This document shows, one piece after another, positions 29,341 through 40,535 of a stretch of DNA of 62,500 nucleotides. The first letter of the stretch is position 1. Every line of letters starts with the position of its first letter. This stretch comes from Prorocentrum cordatum (Eukaryota > Sar > Dinophyceae > Prorocentrales > Prorocentraceae): NCBI GenBank assembly GCA_963575745.1, contig CAUYUJ010021170.1, positions 49,301-111,800 on the forward strand. Reading direction: 5' to 3'. A program made the position numbers and the translations under genes. Under the pieces are notes generated by a model, which saw only the letters and a program-made list of their open reading frames with translations, did no database searches and was not told the origin of the DNA.

Positions 29341-29416
29341 TATGGGTGCGGGTTGTCGGACGCAAAGGGGGGCTCCCGTTCGAGCGGGGGCCCCCATCCG
29401 ACAACACGCACCCATA
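29341..29416. repeat. 76-bp imperfect palindrome
   Basis: The arm TATGGGTGCGGGTTGTCGGA (29341-29360) pairs with 29397-29416 with one mismatch. The 36-nt loop itself holds a second stem around GGGGGCTCCCG and CGGGGGCCCCC. A partial third copy, ATGGGTGCGTCGTGTG, starts near 29433. Confidence 0.85.
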
Positions 29417-29454
29417 GCTCTCCCTCCCCCGAATGGGTGCGTCGTGTGTCCCCG

Positions 29455-29477
29455 TCTGGCGACGACGACAACGACAA

Positions 29478-29537
<60 letters not shown>

Positions 29538-29539
29538 CG

Positions 29540-29602
<63 letters not shown>

Positions 29603-29614
29603 TCGACGAGAACG
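29455..29614. repeat. (GAC)n microsatellite
   Basis: About 50 GAC triplets with few changes. Asp-, Thr- or Arg-only frames are artefacts. Confidence 0.95.
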
Positions 29615-31139
29615 ACGACCAATGCGTGCCGGGGCAGCGCTGTGGGCGCCGTTCTGTCGCGGAGCGTTCGGCCCCGCACGCAGCGGGCACGGCCCTCCGC
29701 GGGCCCCCCCCCGGCGGGCCCGCACGGGGGCGGCACACCCCCAAGAGATCGGAGAGGCCGGTGCCGGCGAGTCGGGCCCGCGTGGGCTCCCCTGCGGAGG
29801 GAGGCGGGGCCAGGGCCGGGACAGAATCGGACCAGGACACGCCGGGGATACAATCGGGGCGTTGACCTAATGAACGCTAAATGAGGAACGAGGCCCCTTT
29901 TTTCCCATCAGTTACAATTCGATTTCCCATCGAAGACCTAAGGAAAACCTAAGGCAAACCTGAGGAAAACCAAGGAACACGGAGCCCCTCCCCAACGAAA
30001 AGGGTTCCTTCTTCAGGGCCCCGACTGTATCTGGCGGTTCTGGATCGGGCGTTGCTAGAAGTGCCTGTGGCCCATGAGGAGCCCCCAGACTTTCCACGGA
30101 GGCCCCCGCGGCCTCCAGGAGCGCCCCTCACGAGGCCCAGAGGGCCCCAGAGGCTCCAAAATGGAGCGAAAAGGTGGGGCACCTTGGGCCAGGGGCGCTT
30201 CCAGCAACATCCCACTTGGGATGTATCGGGCGCCGCGGCTAGCGCACCAGAACGCCCCGAGAGCTTCTGGAACGCTCTGGAGCGATTCTTTACACCCCTC
30301 TCCTACCCGCGCCCAAAAGGGCGCCCCAAGGCCCCCCGGGTGTGGAAGCAGCCGGGCGGTCGGAGGTCTGGGCTGGCATGGGATTTTTGGTGTGGTTGTG
30401 CTCTGGGCAGCTTGTTTGCAAGGGTCCTGCAAATTGCTTCTGACGCTGAGTGAGGGAGCACGGGCCCGTGGCCCCGCATCGTGGCCCCTCATCGTGGCCC
30501 CCACTGTGGCCCCCTCGGGCCATCACCGTGCCCCCCCGTTGGACTGTGTGAAAGCTGTTCAGGGTCTTCTGCCGGAAGGGGGTCGTTCTCTTCCTTGCAT
30601 CCCGTGGTAGAAAGGGGGGGTCCTGAGGAACAAGGATCCTTGTGTAAACGGGGCCCCGAGACCAAAAACATGCCCTGGACACCAGGGGGCGGTCCCCTGG
30701 GGACGGTTCTGGTCATCCAGGGGCGCCTTCGGGAAGCGAGCCGGGAGGCCAAACAGACGGCGAGAAGCCTGAAGACACTTTTGCTTCAGGTGGCGGGCCA
30801 AGGGATTTGGGGCTGCCCGCGAGGCGGGCTCGGCCCTGCGAGCTCGGGGCCGCCTGCCCACGAGCTGGCGGACAGCAGAATCGACGGCGGCCGGCGAAGG
30901 GCCCGGCTCGGAAGAGCGACGCAGGAGCACAATCGACTCGGGCGCTGGAGTCGGGATCGGAGGGCCGCGCGGAAAGTGGCCCCTTCTGTTTCCTGTATCT
31001 TTGCAAGAAGACGTTGGAGCGCGAAAATCCGCCGATCCGGCGTGTGAGTTTCTGAGAGCGTGGGCTTGAGCTCGCTCAAGCCTCGCTCTGCGGGGGGGGG
31101 GACCTCATTTCCGACCTAATTCCGACCTAATTCAGTGCT
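29615..31139. other. no gene seen; unique GC-rich block
   Basis: 1.5 kb of mixed GC-rich sequence. A few GTGGCCCC words near 30470-30520 resemble the 4150-4870 repeat. Open frames on both strands show no known domain. Confidence 0.45.
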
Positions 31140-31985
31140 TCGCCCCTCCCCCCCCCTCCCAGAGCGGAACCTCCCATCCCCTGCAGAACGCCCCCTCCCC
31201 CTTCCTGCAGCCCCCCCCCCCCCCCTCCCCACCTGCAGAGCGACCCCGCCCCTGCAGCCCCCCCGCCCCACTGCAGAGCGACCCCCCCCCCCCTCCTGCA
31301 CCCCCCCCCCTGCAGAGCAACGCACAACCACCCCCCCCACCCTGCAGAGCGGACCTTCTCCCTGCAGGCCCCCCCCCCCCCCCTCCCCCCCCCTCCTCCC
31401 TGCTCCCCCCCCTCTGCAGAGCAGACCCGCCCTCCTGCAGCCCCCCCTCCTCCCAGAGCGGACCCCCCCCTCTGCCCCCCCCCTCCCCCCCTGCAGAGCG
31501 GACCTCCTCCTGCCCCCCCCCCCCACCCCTCAGAGCGACCACCCCCCCCTCCCCCCCGCTGCCACCCCCCCCGTCTGCAGAGCAGACCCCCCCCCTGCAG
31601 CCCCTCACCTCCCCAGACGGACCCCCCCCCTGCAGAGCGACCCCCCCCCCTCCCTGCGGCCCAGCCCTTTCCCCCCCCGCTGCAGAGCGGATCCCCGCCA
31701 CGCGCAGCCCCCCCCTCCCTGCGGCCCAGCCCTTCCCCCCCTGCAGAGCGATCCCGCCACGCGCAGCCCCCCCCTGCACGCGGACCCCCCCCACCCCTGC
31801 ACTCCCCCCCCCCTGCAGAGCAGACTTCCCTCCTGCAGCCCCCCCTCTTCAGAGCGGACCAACCCTCTCCCTTGCAGTCCCTTCCTCTGCCGAGCGGACC
31901 CCCCCTGCAGAGCAGACCCCTTCCCTGCCCTCTCCCCTGCAGTCCCTCCCATTACCGAGCGGACCCCCCCTGGAGAACAGACCCT
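31140..31985. repeat. C-rich minisatellite with CTGCAGAGCGGACC
   Basis: Runs of C alternate with CTGCAGAGCGGACC, CTGCAGAGCAGACC and CCTGCAGCCCCC at irregular spacing. Inferred frames on either strand are Pro- or Gly-only. Confidence 0.88.
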
Positions 31986-32008
31986 CCCCCTGCAACCCAG
32001 CTCCCCCC

Positions 32009-32138
<130 letters not shown>

Positions 32139-33846
32139 TGTCGTATCATCATCTTGCGGAGCGCCCTGGATCGGCGGCACTGGCCGGAGGCCACTACAAT
32201 ACAGCTTCACACTGCTCGGCCTCAACCGCCGTGGGAATCAAGCCGTCGTCATGCAAACCGGAGACCCGGCGCGAGTCGACCCGCGATTTCGGAAACCCTG
32301 AACCCCAAAATGGGCGCAAGCTTCACTTCCGCCACCTTCCGCCGCCCTTCGCGGCGGCCTCGTGTTACTTGCGCCGACCTTCCGCCGCCCTTCCGCCGCC
32401 TTCTGCCGTGGAAGGGATGACGAATCCTTCGATCCTTGAAGGCAAGGCCCGTTTTGGAACGCACCAGGTAAGAACATACCGTGCGCGGTGGCCTGAAAAG
32501 AGGGAAATCAATGCGCCGCATCCGAATACCCCACGAAGCCCAACTGCCAACTATACTTGCTTCGCAAAACAAGAAGTGCGGCGCGGCAGATAGCCCCTGT
32601 GATGGCGAAGCCGCGTGCCGCGGGCCCCCGAAACGAAATCCATCAACCGTCAAACAGGCAAGGCGAGTGCTTCTCGTGTGGGCAGAGCCAACTGCCCTCC
32701 TGGCTGCCTTGGATTTGGAGTCGCGAACGTGGTGATGCTAGGCCTGGCTAGTAATGCACATACCACGTCAACATAGTGGATGGATTACATATACTCCTGC
32801 CTATCCCGCCTGTTCCCGCTACTACTGCTGCTGCTCATCCTCATCTTTTCCGACTACCTCATCGTACTCCCACTTCCCCGTTCCCCACACATCCTCTTCA
32901 TCGTCCTCTTCTTCGACGTCCTCCTGTCCCTCCCACTCCTACTCCGAGGGTCGGTAAACCTTTCCGAGCTCCAGCGCAGCCTATCAGCCTCACTTGCCGA
33001 GGGGGGCGAGGATGGGGGAGGGCGACGGGGGATGCGGATGGGGAGGAAGTAGAACGAGGGGCTGGCCACCGTCCGAGCGACCAGGAGACGACCGGGCGCC
33101 CCCACGCTCGCTGCTCGCGCAGAGGCACCCGTGCACTGACATCAGCCGATGTGTTTTTTCTCCTCGGCCCCTCGGGCCCCGACCACTTCCCCCGCGGTGG
33201 CTTTCGTCCTGGATCCACGTTTGATGGCCCTGGGGCCTGGCAGCGGCACTGGAGGGCCGAAATCGAGAAAGAACACCCAGATTGAAGAATTCATATCGTC
33301 GGAGATCTGGGCGCACGCGCTCCTCAGCGCCACTCTCTGGGCCTGCGCCGCTGGACGCCCGCCGTGGAGCAGGCGGTCTGGATCAGCCTCGCCAGGTCTT
33401 TCGTGGGCGCGCAGACGTGGGGCGCCCGAGACGGGGGGGGGGGGGGGGGCGCAAACCATAGCTGGAGGCGTGTGCGCGGCCCGGCGAGGTGGCCAAAGGA
33501 CGCACGGATCCGCTGGGGGGGTTGGGCACGAGGGGGAGGAGGAGGGTGACTTTTTTTTGATTTGCGCGCGGGTGATCGTCTGCCGAACACTCCTGCCCGT
33601 GGCGCCGAAACGACGAGCGAGGGGCCCGAAGAGGGGCCGAAAGAAACGAGGGACGGACCAGGACCCGACAGAGCCGAGCGAAGGACCGAACCGAGAAAAT
33701 CGAGGGCCCGAACAGACAAGCGATGCTGGCAAGACTGGTGAGACACTTTGAAGCCCGCGTCCTGGCTCCTGGGCTTCCAGCCTCAACCTCTGGCCAGCAG
33801 CAGAGTTAAAACCAAGACAGAGTCAGCGCGGCGGCGGGAGGAGCCT
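32139..33846. other. no gene seen
   Basis: 1.7 kb of unique sequence with small internal duplications (GCCGCCCTTCGCGGCGGCC-type near 32340-32400). No protein domain is recognised; long frames around 33150-33780 show only low-complexity composition. Confidence 0.45.
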
Positions 33847-34195
33847 TTCCTCTCTTCGCGAGCCTGGGCTGGGGAGGGACAAAAGAGCACAAAAAGGATG
33901 AGTGGGCGCAGGCGGTGCGGGTGCCTGCTTCTCAGCGCCTCTGTACCCACTCGTCCTTATCCTAGCCTAGAACCCTGACGAATCGGCACAGGACACTACA
34001 GAGAGCAAGGCTAGAGAGGCAGAAAGCATGCCGCCCCCCGCAGCAGGAAGCGAAGAAACATTCTCTGCTTCTCTTTGCGAGCCTGGGCAGGGGGGAGGAC
34101 AAAAGCAGCGCAGCAGGAGGGTGAGTGGGCGCAGGCGGAACGGGTGCCTGCTTCTCAGCGCCTCTGTACCCACTTATCCCCAGCCTACCCTACTT
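33847..34195 (+). repeat. ~125-bp tandem duplication
   Basis: About 33847-33970 and 34062-34193 share GCGAGCCTGGGC, GGGGAGG, ACAAAAG, GAGTGGGCGCAGGCGG and TGCCTGCTTCTCAGCGCCTC then TGTACCCACT. They are separated by about 90 bases. Confidence 0.85.
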
Positions 34196-34367
34196 CCTGG
34201 AAGCTGTCCTCTGTAGCGGCCAGGAAAGGGAGTACTGCAGAACAACACTTCTGGCGGCTGGTGTCGGGGATCCGAGTAGTCCTGCCAGCATCAGACAGAC
34301 GAGACAGACCAGATATCCCTAGGCGCGCCCGTGCGGCCCGGTGGGCAGCACACACGCCAGAACCGTT
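34190..34367 (-). pseudogene. 5' fragment of a second LINE B-type ORF1
   Basis: About 175 bp matching the start of LINE B ORF1 at 40015-40195 in the same orientation: GTTCTGGCGTGTGTGCTGCC, GCACGGGCGCGCC, GATATC, CCCGACACCA and TACTCCC...TTTCCTGGCCGCT are shared. It reads RIPDTSRQKC where the full copy has WIPDTNPRQKC. It lies about 36 bp beyond the stop of LINE B ORF2, making a head-to-tail arrangement. It is too broken to encode the zinc ribbon. Confidence 0.75.
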
Positions 34368-34402
34368 ACATCCACCCCACCTCCGAAGTATACCCGAGAA
34401 AT

Positions 34403-37400
34403 CTACGGGGCCTCTAAAAGCCATGCAGGGTCAAACAATGCCTGAAAATTAAAGACATCGTGAGGGGCAGGAAAGGCATATATAACGTTGACATTGTCAA
34501 CCGCAGTGACCTCACCGACTGGCTGATCAGTGCGGGGGTCACGACCATCACACATGCGTCGAAGCCGTGAGATGGTGCCAGAGGCCCGAGGGGGCCCAGT
34601 GCATGATTTAGTTAAATCAACTGCTTTCTTGCACGAGTAGCGGCCGCATCGTCGACAAAATATGATATTATTTAGCCGCCTGAGCACGTGCCCACCGCCA
34701 GTGGGGGAAGAGCACTGTGAACGCAATAAATAGCTCTTGGAAACTGAACTAGCCCAACAATTCAAGCATCGAAACCGACCCGCCGAGGGGTCCCAGAAGT
34801 GCTCATGCAAGGCCCCAGAGGAGGCACCAGAGAGGACTAGGGATGGGGCCGTGGGGGCGGGGGACTCGTCAGAATCCGCCACCCAAGCCTTTTTGGGCAC
34901 GTTCTTGAAAATCCATGCTATACAATGCCCGATATACACACCAAGATTGCGCACAAGCAAACCAGAGCGCTTGACACGGTCGTGCAGGACCGTGTCCAGT
35001 GTGTGTAGGTCAGCACCTAGATTGGCAAGTCTGTCCGCTTGCTTATAACCCGCAGAGGTAGAATGGCCACGAACCTTGGTGACCTTAATTAGGTGATACC
35101 CGATATCTGAAGCCGCACGGTGGACACGGACCCACAAGGATGCGTGAGTGGCCCATCCGTGCGTGGAAGCTTCATACCCCAATGCCCAACCGTCCACGAC
35201 GTACTGGGCATCAGTGACAAACTCATAGCAGTCAGAGGGGGCAGCATGGGTTAGGTAAAATAAAAACGCATAAAGCTCAGCCCCTGAGACATCCTGGGTG
35301 AGAAAGGGATATGCGCCATATGCACCAGCATTAAGCCGAAGCCGATCATTGGCGATGGCCTCACCGAAAACATTGCGACTACGCGGGGCAAATGAGCATG
35401 CACCCCATCCACAACGGAGAGTGAGCGGCGAGGGACCATGCTTTCCCGAGCCGTCTCCATACGCAGGCGACGAGAAGAAGGGACCGTCTGTGGCTCCTTC
35501 CCAGACAGGGCCTGGAAAAGGTGGTGCAAGCAGGGAGCAATAGCGCGGGTCGGGAACCAAGGCAGTGGTCCAGACAGGGTTCTCGCGGTGCTGCTCTATG
35601 CAACGGGTGAGGGCTGGAGTCGGGCCGAACCAACGACGAAACTCCACAAGCCCATCACACTCATACAGGGTGTGAAACACGGGGTCAGAGGGGACGACCT
35701 GGCAAATGGGGCACACAGGTTTAAAGTATATGCCCCCAGATATAAAAGTCATCAAGGCACGTTGCTGGAGGACACCCCATCCTTCAGTCTTCCTAGACAA
35801 AAGGGAGAGAAGAGGGGGAAGAAAGGGGGTCCAGACAGGTGACCGAAGGAAGGGTGACGCTCAGAGGCCTGTTTCCAGGACCAGACAGACGCGTCGCGAA
35901 TCACTAGTGCCACCACTTCACGAGGGGAAGTAGACGAAATATCAACGTTGGTTCCAAGAGAAGTTCGCCATATTGTGGGCGAGACCGCAGACCACCCAAT
36001 TCTACGCATAGTGGCAACCAAAATCTGTCCTGGGCCCTGCAATTCAGTACACGGGGTATCTGGCGTCACCTTGGCGTAGGCAAACTGGAAAACTTGGCCT
36101 ATCATTCCGACAGGAAGAAGAGAGTCCCATCTAGAGACAGTCCAGAGCCGAATAACCTCAGCATGTGCATCGATAGCAGGATCGGTAACACCATGCAACG
36201 CCAAATCCATCGTGACAGACCTACGCTTACCTGTGCCGAGACCAGCGTGGTATATAGCACGGACCTGACGAATCTGGTGAGTAGATAGACCGACGACGTC
36301 AATGCCGCACATGACAGCGGGCCGCAAGTTAGTGTTTACAATACCTGCAACCTTTGCACCAGCCTTCTTTATCTTCAATAGGCGTCGGGCCTTAAACCTG
36401 GCCTTTTTTTCAATCGGCCAGTAAGAACAGGACGAGAACGACGCCCCTGACGTAACTGATAGTCAATCCAGAGGTTTCGACACGAGAACTTGACTGCACC
36501 AGCGAGACGTGGAGTTTCAGCTGCAATGCTCTGAGCCAACTGGGGGTCAGTAGCCAAGAGCACGATTTTCTTCTCGGAGAGCGGTAAACATGCCGAGAAA
36601 GTAAGCTTGCTCATCAAAAGGTGCGACGCATCGGGACCGATTTTGGGCAACTCCCTCTCCGAGCCTATCCCCAGGACCTGGACGCCGTCGGCGACGAGGC
36701 CAAGGTGCATATTTGGATACGACTGACGAAACGAATCCAACTCGGGCATCAATAAAATACGCATAAACAGGTCGGCAAAATAACAACCTGCTACACTAGT
36801 CTTGCTAGCTCTGACCCACTCCCCAAGAATTCGCCGCAACGTGACAACACGTGGGGAACGATGCAGAGACAGGAAAACCCTCAAGAGTGCTGGATGAAAC
36901 CCAAACTCACTAGCACGTCTTATGGGAAGTTCGTGGCGAACCTGTTCAAATGCCTTCTGGATGTCGAGCAAGAGTGCAAACACAGACAAACCTCTGGCAG
37001 ATGCTAACTCCGTGAGCACGCCCATGCGCCACACACATGCTTGGCAGGAATGACCGCGCACACCATACACGCACGGACGAGGATGCAATCGCGCCCACAT
37101 AGCACCATACGCGTGCCTGAAGAACCGAGAGAACGTGCGCACACACGTCGTGAACAGGGCAACCGTACGCTCGCCACCATCGGCCTTCGGGATCAAATTC
37201 AAAATGAAAACAGCGAGAATGGGGGGAAATCTACTCAATCGCAGTACAGCATGCCAGATACCAAACAGGGCAAGGAGACACGAGTCGGAGAGCTGCGCAT
37301 GGTGACGTGGATGCATAGAGTCCAATCCCACCGACGCACGAGCTTTGTACCTGCGACACATCTGTCTGTACTTGTCCAGGGACGGGTGAGGCAAGGATGC

Positions 37401-38949
37401 AAGGCAGTCGGGCGGCAGAGGCGGGAAATCCCGGGCTCGGCAAGGATCGTCAGGGTGCTCCTGCATGGGCTCCCAGATAGCATGCCAAGCTACTTCTCGC
37501 GCCTTAAGATGATGCTGCGGCGTACCGACTGGGGCATCTGGGTGCGGGGTGGTCTTGTCAAAGGAAGCCCAATCCATAGATCCCTTGACGAATCGGTGCG
37601 CAGCAGAACCCCCTTCCTGGACAGATCGAATGGCCCATGATGTCCAGGATTGGTACCTCTGCGCCGATGCTGCGCGTTCCAGAGCAGATGCGGACTCAGC
37701 CAAGACGCCCCGCAGCCAATCTATGGAACCAAGATCTAGGGTATCAAGCCTGTTGGCATAATACCTCCACCACGACCAATCGGGGGGGGGACCACCATCA
37801 CGCTGCGAAGGACGATATCGGCGCAGGGCTCGGCAGGCTCTCCGATATGCGGGCCACAGCTGCTTGTCAGCAAGATATAGAAGAGTACCAAGACGGTTAG
37901 AGAGATACCTCCAGAGCCTTCCTTCGTATGACGAAAGCACACCTCCAGGAAAGAGTCTGGAAACCGAAATCTGGATGGTCGAGGGAGGCTCACCCCACTT
38001 GGTGTAATCCTGCGGATCTGGCAACTGGAAAAGGGCAAGCAACTCCTGGGCAGACGTCTTCAGCCAAGAAGAGGTAAGGCGTTCCAAATCTTCCACAGAG
38101 TTGACTGCGTCAGGATCAGGAAAGGCATCCCAGGAAGGCGGGCAGTTTGAACACCCCACTGGACGGATAACAGGGATATGTGGCGGGCGCCGAAAAACCG
38201 ATACCAAATCAGAGTGGAGATTTCCACGAAGGGTAAGAGCGACAGGCTGGTGCTTGGGGATCAGGGGGGTCTCCCAGACCTCACACTTAACTGCTGCCGA
38301 GAGCAAGGGGTGAACCACAAAGTAGTCAATCAACGACTGGGCACCCGCAGACTCATAGGTATGGCGATCTGGCGCAACAATGACCCCACCTATGAGCGTT
38401 AAGAAGTCCGTATTCTGCAAGTCCTTGGGGGACATGTTCCAGTCCCCTGATATGACAAAGGGGGTGGATATGGTCTTCATGACTGCTGCCACCTGCATCA
38501 GTAGCTGGGCATTGCGATCCTCGGCGCCTTCCCCCGTATGCAAATAGACATTGGCCCAAGGGATACCTGAATCCACGACCCCATGCCATAGCTTCAGGAT
38601 AAATCTCTCTGGAGGGGGCATGACAACAATCGGATCCAATACAAGTTCAGAGAAAGACCTGGCATACTGCGAGACAAGGCCCACTCCTGAACTCAATCCG
38701 CCTCTCTGAGTACTAACTGAGGGGTGGAGGTGCGCATGGGACCCATGCCTGTGAGCACGGTTGACTGCGAACTCGATAGCCTCTTCTGCACGACAGAGTT
38801 CTTGAAAACCAACAGCATCAAACCGATCAGAATAAGCCTCCAGGAAAATATCGGCATTAGACCAGGAGGTAACGTTCACAGTCACGATGACCCAGTCCCG
38901 ACGCGGCTTCTGTCCGAAGGCTGACTTGTCGGGCGGGGTCTCCGATGTG
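34403..38949 (-). pseudogene. LINE B ORF2: endonuclease / reverse transcriptase / RNase H, two frameshifts
   Basis: Endonuclease: VIVTVNVTSW near 38880, a GFQELCR glutamate, ISGDWNMSP near 38440, LIDYFVVHP, and PKHQPVALTL near 38245. RT: LIPKADGGERTV near 37185, motif A LLLDIQKAFEQV at 36940-36985 and motif C LGLVADGVQVLG near 36690, where the second Asp of the usual ADD is Gly. The frame then shifts at a run of seven A (plus-strand T at about 36403-36409) into KKARFKARRLLKIKKAG, and again between about 35830 and 35880. The last part has a C-x2-C-x9-H-x4-C zinc motif near 35700, then RNase H (YGDGSGKHG near 35455, GAELYAF, VTDAQYVVDG, VRGHST...ADRLAN) and Cys pairs near the end. ORF2 does target nicking and copying. 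Start is uncertain; its frame is also open throughout ORF1. Confidence 0.85.
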
Positions 38950-40149
38950 TTAAAGGTCAGACGGGCCCTTGGGATTGGAGCCCCCCACCACTGCTGGGGT
39001 GTCGGCGGGGCCAGAGGAGGCGGCAGCCGACGGCGAAAACCTTCCTGACTGTCCCGACTGATCAACTGCAGCATCAGGGGCATGAGCAGGACGTTTCGGC
39101 GCAGGCGGCAGTGAGGAAGAGGAACGGGGAGGAGCCCTGGCAACACGTGTTGGGGAACCTTGCTGGTCGACAGACATCCTGGGCTCCTCAGACTGGGACC
39201 GAGGTTCACTGGCAACACCAACAGGAGCATAGCCAGACATAACGATACCCTGGAGGTCCCGCAACGCCTGAGCAAGCTTCTTGTCTCTCTGCACTGCCTG
39301 GGAAGCTGCGAAAACGTCTGCCACGGCTGATGGATCTGGAGGCGTGAAGCCCTCAGGGACTGGCTCGCTCGACGGGAGATCCTGCAACTTAGACTGCCAC
39401 ATAGCCATATCCTGGGCGACCCGCTCCTGACGAGAGCAGAGGGCGTCCCTTTCGCTCTGAAGGTCCAGGATCTTACGATCGAACTCACGGATCTGGCTAG
39501 AGATCTGGTCAAACTTCTTACTGGCCCAGTGATGGCGCTGCTTATAGAACGCACGCTTCTGGGGAACGGTAAGCAAGTCGGACTTCTGTGCACGGAGATG
39601 CTGCACCTCATCCTGGAGACCCGAGACCTGATCACGAACATACCTGGTGGGCGGAAGCAGGCGAAGGGAATCCAGCTGGCCCAAGAGGGCCTTGATAATC
39701 TGATCAATCTGCGTAACCGAGAGCTCATTGCCATTGGTGTCGACACAGCCGCCATCAACGTCGTCGTCGACGTAATCAGCCCAAAAACCACGATCACTGC
39801 CAAGACCATCGTCGCCAGAGTCATACCCGAATATATCCTGCACTTCCTCATCCAATGGAGCCTGAAGACGTTCATCCAAAGACCGAACTGGGGGAGTGGC
39901 ATTACCGTCATCAGCATGACGATCGTGGAAACGAGCACGGGGAGGAGACAAGACACGCTCACTGCCACTGCCTTTGCTCCTGCCTTTGCCGTCTGTGTCG
40001 CCTTTGCGACCATGCTTTCCTGGGACCTGTCCTTTGGAGCGGCCAGGAAAAGGAGTACTGCAGAACTTACACTTCTGGCGGGGGTTGGTGTCGGGGATCC
40101 ACGAAGTCTTGCCAGCATCGCGGCAGACGAGACAGACGAGATATCCCAT
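38950..40149 (-). CDS. LINE B ORF1: zinc-ribbon and coiled-coil RNA-binding protein
   Basis: 399 residues from ATG 40149, which sits in a good context (GCGCCATGG) about 100 nt after the spliced leader. Residues 6-30 form C-x2-C-x17-C-x2-C, a zinc ribbon (CLVC...CKFC). A basic Gly/Lys/Arg stretch follows (residues 35-60), then an acidic region with GYDSGDDGLGSD, and a long coiled coil at about 165-270 (LQDEVQHLRAQKSDLL, REFDRKILDLQSERDAL). The Pro/Ser-rich C-terminus ends at 38950. This fits LINE ORF1 proteins that coat the element RNA, probably as multimers. The frame is intact. ORF2 lies in the +1 frame, so it needs reinitiation or frameshifting. An upstream in-frame TTG at 40221 is not needed. 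Confidence 0.82.
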   Translation of the reverse strand: MGYLVCLVCRDAGKTSWIPDTNPRQKCKFCSTPFPGRSKGQVPGKHGRKGDTDGKGRSKGSGSERVLSPPRARFHDRHADDGNATPPVRSLDERLQAPLDEEVQDIFGYDSGDDGLGSDRGFWADYVDDDVDGGCVDTNGNELSVTQIDQIIKALLGQLDSLRLLPPTRYVRDQVSGLQDEVQHLRAQKSDLLTVPQKRAFYKQRHHWASKKFDQISSQIREFDRKILDLQSERDALCSRQERVAQDMAMWQSKLQDLPSSEPVPEGFTPPDPSAVADVFAASQAVQRDKKLAQALRDLQGIVMSGYAPVGVASEPRSQSEEPRMSVDQQGSPTRVARAPPRSSSSLPPAPKRPAHAPDAAVDQSGQSGRFSPSAAASSGPADTPAVVGGSNPKGPSDL

Positions 40150-40249
40150 GGCGCGCCCGTGCGGCTCGGTGGGCAGCACACACGCCAGAACCGTCCGAGC
40201 CTGCCGCACGGCTGCGGACAAGCTCGAAGCCTCGCGGCAAGGTTTCGAA

Positions 40250-40271
40250 CTTGAGCCAAAATGGCTACGGA
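40250..40271 (-). other. genomic spliced-leader relic
   Basis: The minus strand reads TCCGTAGCCATTTT followed by GGCTCAAG, all 22 positions of the conserved dinoflagellate trans-spliced leader (D-CCGTAGCC... with D = T). The leader is normally added to mRNAs in trans and is not part of the gene, so finding it fused to LINE B means a trans-spliced RNA was reverse transcribed and inserted here. Only one copy is seen in the window. Confidence 0.93.
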
Positions 40272-40477
40272 GGAGGAGGGTGACGAGGAGGAGAAGAGGG
40301 AGGGGGGGGAGGGTGGGAGGGAGGGAGGGTGGGAGGGAGGGAGGGAGGGAGGATCAGGTAGGAGGAATATGATGGGAGGCTGTCGGAACGGGTGGATGGG
40401 GGGTTGGAGGAGGAGGAGGAGGCGGAGGAGGAGGAGGAGGAGGAGGAGGAGGGGGAGGAGAAGGAGGGGGAGGGGCG
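40272..40477. repeat. (GGA)n / GGGAGG purine tract
   Basis: GGAGGAGG and GGGAGGGAGG repeats flank the 5' end of LINE B. Confidence 0.85.
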
Positions 40478-40535
40478 CCAGGCATGATGCAGGCCTGGGC
40501 GGTTTGAGCGTTTTTTTGTTCTCCGACGAAGCAAC
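40478..40535 (-). repeat. short dispersed repeat R8, copy 1
   Basis: About 58 bp matched in inverted orientation at 42590-42652: AACGCT(C/G)AAACCGCCCAGG, CCT(G/A)CATC, TGCCTGG(C/T)GC. Both copies adjoin a TCC/GGA tract. Confidence 0.8.

Larger units (their letters stand above)
34368..40271 (-). mobile_element. LINE B: near full-length non-LTR retrotransposon starting with a spliced leader
   Basis: The minus strand runs: 22-nt spliced leader (40271-40250), ~100-nt 5' UTR, ORF1 (40149-38950), ORF2 with endonuclease, RT, zinc motif and RNase H (about 38949-34403), and ~35 nt of 3' UTR before the ORF1 fragment. The spliced leader at the exact 5' end indicates that the copied RNA was a trans-spliced mRNA. 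Two one-base frame breaks and a changed RT motif C make this copy defective. I found no target-site duplication; the upstream flank is a GGA tract. Confidence 0.9.

Noticed and set aside
29353-29865. Poly-Asp or poly-Thr proteins around the GAC tract
   Set aside because: All three frames are open because the repeat is a triplet; flanks contain no domain.
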